A stretch of DNA of 64,000 bases, taken from positions 126,691 to 190,690 of the forward strand of contig NZ_JAIXCQ010000003.1 in the NCBI RefSeq assembly GCF_020297055.1, in the 5' to 3' direction. Of the stretch, positions 62,216-64,000 are shown in pieces (positions within the stretch are counted from its first letter, which is position 1; each line of letters starts with the position of its first letter). Both the position numbers and the translations under genes were made by a program. Below the pieces are notes generated by a model that made no database searches, was not told the DNA's origin, and saw only the letters and a program-made list of their open reading frames with translations. Origin of the DNA: Isoptericola luteus. Its GTDB lineage: Bacteria > Actinomycetota > Actinomycetes > Actinomycetales > Cellulomonadaceae.

Positions 62216-63271
62216 ATGGCACGACTGACGCTGGCGACGGTCGCCGTGGGCACGCCGATGGGTCAGCAGGTGTACGAGCGCGAGGTCGCGGCCCGGGCCG
62301 CGGGCGCACTGGGCGGCGACGTCGAGGTGACCCGCTCGGTCACGCGGTCGCTGCGCTCACCGCTGCCGGGGACGGCGCGCCTGCCGCACCGGCTGCTGCA
62401 CGACGCCCCCACGGGGCTGCGCCGGGTCGTGGGCGCCGCCATGTACCGCGGCGCCGACGTGGTGCACCGGATGGGCCTGTCCCTGCCGCCGGCCCGCGTG
62501 CCGGAGATCGTGACCGTGCACGACACGGTGGCGTGGCGGTTCCCGGACGAGTCCCGGCCCGAGACGTTCGCCGCGGCGGAGCTGCGGCGGGCGCGGGCGG
62601 TGGTCTCGGTGTCGCAGTTCGCGGCGGACGACGTCGCCGAGCGCCTGGGCCTGGAGCACGTGCACGTCATCCACAACGGTGTGGACGAGCGCCTGCTGGG
62701 TGCCCGCCCGGCGACGGCGGAACGGCTGCGCGAGCTGGGGGTCGAGGGCCCGTACGTGCTGCACGCCGGCGGCTCCTCGACGCGGAAGAACCTCGAAGCG
62801 CTGGCCGCCGCGTGGCCCAAGGTGCGCTCCCGCTTCCCCGACGTGTCGCTGGTGCTCGCCGGGCCGCCGTCGCCGCGGCGCGACCGGCTCTTCGGCCCCC
62901 TCGACGGCGCGGTCCGCGTCGGGCGCGTCCCGGACGAGGACGTCGCGGGCCTGCTCGCCGCGGCGTCCGCCGTCGTGGTGCCGTCCGTGTACGAGGGGTT
63001 CGGCCTCCCAGCCCTGGAGGGCCTCGCCGTCGGGACGCCGGTGGTCGCGGCGGCCCGGTCGTCGCTGCCCGAGGTGTGCGGGGACGCCGCGGTGCTCGTG
63101 GAGCCCGACGGCCCCTCGATCGCGGAGGGCCTCGAGCACGTGCTCACCGGCGGCGCCGAGGTGGACCTCCTCGTCGCGCGCGGCCGCGAACGCGCCGCAC
63201 GCTTCACCTGGGACGCGACGGCCGCCGCGCACGCCCGCCTGTGGCGTGCCGTGCTCGACGGCCGCCAGTGA
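62216..63271 (+). CDS. GT4-family glycosyltransferase
   Basis: 351-aa GT-B enzyme with LPPARVPEIVTVHDTVAWRFPD and VSVSQFAADDVAERLG in the acceptor half, HNGVDERLLG at the hinge, and HAGGSSTRKNLEALAAAWPKV plus PSVYEGFGLPALEGLAVGTPVV with the E-x7-E motif in the donor half. It resembles mannosyltransferases of the GT4 group (short, acting on polyisoprenyl-linked sugars). ATG 62216. Divergent from the other GT4 gene with a shared TTCACCC inverted pair. It is the last gene before the base composition changes. Confidence 0.9.
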   Translation: MARLTLATVAVGTPMGQQVYEREVAARAAGALGGDVEVTRSVTRSLRSPLPGTARLPHRLLHDAPTGLRRVVGAAMYRGADVVHRMGLSLPPARVPEIVTVHDTVAWRFPDESRPETFAAAELRRARAVVSVSQFAADDVAERLGLEHVHVIHNGVDERLLGARPATAERLRELGVEGPYVLHAGGSSTRKNLEALAAAWPKVRSRFPDVSLVLAGPPSPRRDRLFGPLDGAVRVGRVPDEDVAGLLAAASAVVVPSVYEGFGLPALEGLAVGTPVVAAARSSLPEVCGDAAVLVEPDGPSIAEGLEHVLTGGAEVDLLVARGRERAARFTWDATAAAHARLWRAVLDGRQ

Positions 63272-63349
63272 ACAGTTCCGGTGACACGACCATCGCCGGG
63301 GGATCGGCGATTTCAGGGCTGGCCCTTGTACCAGCACGGTTCTAGATTG

Positions 63350-63392
63350 TCCAACAAGCGAAAGCCCGTCAGACGGGACGAGAGTTGTTGGA
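63350..63392 (+). promoter_or_regulatory. nested inverted repeats before the terminal gene
   Basis: TCCAACAA (63350-63357) pairs with TTGTTGGA (63385-63392), and inside them lies the palindrome CCCGTC-A-GACGGG (63365-63377). The outer right arm overlaps the RBS (GGAGGG) of the following ORF. It could be an operator for autoregulation or a leader hairpin controlling translation. Confidence 0.45.
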
Positions 63393-63398
63393 GGGCCG

Positions 63399-64000
63399 AT
63401 GGCCGTTGACGTGGTGGATCTCTTGCGGGAGCTCGACTTCACCATCGCCGAAGGAGCCTCACCTGACTCCTGGTTGCTTCGTGCACCCGACGGCGCGTCT
63501 TTCGAGGTCTCGCTGCCATCACCGGTACCGCGCCTCGACGCCCACGCAACACGCCACCTCGTCGCTCACCAACGGGCCGGACGAAGGATCCTCGCCGTCG
63601 GCGAGTCCGTCACCGAGAGGGTGTTGCAGCGCGCGGTGAAAGGACAGATCGACATCCTCACCGCAAGCCCCGCCAGGCTCGTCCACGCCGGTGTCACCTA
63701 TACGGCGGAGGAAGACCCCGACCTGCAGCAAGCCAGACCGGCGACGAAACGACCGGCCTGGACGCGCTGGGCGGTCGAGCGCTATCTTCTGCTTGCTGCG
63801 GAGCCAGCGCGCCAGTCGCTTATCGCGAGCGTCCTCGGCACCAGCCAGCAGTCCGTCTCCAACGCCGCCCGCCATCTCGCGGGTCTGGTCGCCGATCACG
63901 GCGACGGACTCATCGTCACGGATCGGGCCGGCCTGCTGGAGCACTGGCGCGACGAATACGCGGGCCCCGGGGGCCAGGAGTTCGGGTGGTACAGCCTGGA
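63399..64000 (+). CDS. winged-helix protein, partial (runs off window); possible AbiEi-like antitoxin
   Basis: ATG 63399 opens a frame of at least 200 codons with no stop. RBS GGAGGG just upstream. The N-terminal ~100 residues have a possible nuclease-like fold (RRILAVGESVTERVLQRA, then DILTASPARLVHAG). RPAWTRWAVERYLLLAAEPARQ and LGTSQQSVSNAARHLAGLVAD at ~115-160 look like a winged helix, followed by LLEHWRDEYAGPGGQEFGWYSL. It recalls uncharacterised actinobacterial regulators, some annotated as type IV AbiEi antitoxins; this is a weak assignment. Third-position GC is lower than in neighbours, suggesting horizontal origin. Confidence 0.7.
   Translation, partial: MAVDVVDLLRELDFTIAEGASPDSWLLRAPDGASFEVSLPSPVPRLDAHATRHLVAHQRAGRRILAVGESVTERVLQRAVKGQIDILTASPARLVHAGVTYTAEEDPDLQQARPATKRPAWTRWAVERYLLLAAEPARQSLIASVLGTSQQSVSNAARHLAGLVADHGDGLIVTDRAGLLEHWRDEYAGPGGQEFGWYSL

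Overview
The window is chromosomal DNA of a very high-GC actinobacterium. A secreted CBM22-CBM22-GH10-CBM9-CBM9 xylanase, the eno-ftsB-DUF501-ppx order, a clpP pair with a PopR/ClgR-type regulator and an M. tuberculosis LigB-like ligase suggest Micrococcales, probably a Cellulomonas relative. That placement is inference; there is no rRNA gene to test it. Genes are dense, often coupled by ATGA, GTGA or TGATG overlaps, and many convergent pairs are separated by long GC-rich hairpins.

Left part (1-25 kb): after a C homopolymer come ectABC (ectoine synthesis, no ectD); an operon of a 56-aa ORF, two DGPF/YCII proteins and an ECF42-type sigma factor; threonine ammonia-lyase and an AI-2E-type permease; a YdeI-like protein, msrA, an acyltransferase, ligB, bioY, a LysR-like effector domain lacking its HTH next to a DUF5997 gene, a methyltransferase, an FKBP, a LysR/EamA pair, a second DGPF-ECF42 module, a hydrolase-TetR-membrane protein operon, a BI-1 protein and an ABC exporter.

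Middle part (25-52 kb): an RND exporter; a clpP pair with its PopR/ClgR-like regulator and two matching operators; an EamA/LysR pair; a tRNA with an odd UAA anticodon; a roughly 200-bp array of inverted iterons; ndh; a PadR operon; ppx, DUF501, ftsB and eno; mfd; two DUF4190-type membrane proteins; the xylanase; and L-2-hydroxyglutarate oxidase.

Right part (52-63.3 kb): the most interesting region is a lasso-peptide cluster. A 39-aa precursor is followed by a short asparagine-synthetase-like cyclase, a B2 peptidase and an HPr-kinase-like lasso kinase. A PqqD-like B1 (RRE) lies divergently upstream and an ABC exporter lies on the opposite strand; a nucleotidyltransferase, a PAP2 phosphatase and three GT4 glycosyltransferases flank it. 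The precursor ends in Ser, the residue such kinases phosphorylate. A TTCACCC motif, in places repeated at 11- or 22-bp spacing like a PHO box, occurs upstream of most transcription units of this block and suggests one regulon. The last 600 bases begin a lower-GC gene with a winged-helix look that runs off the window.
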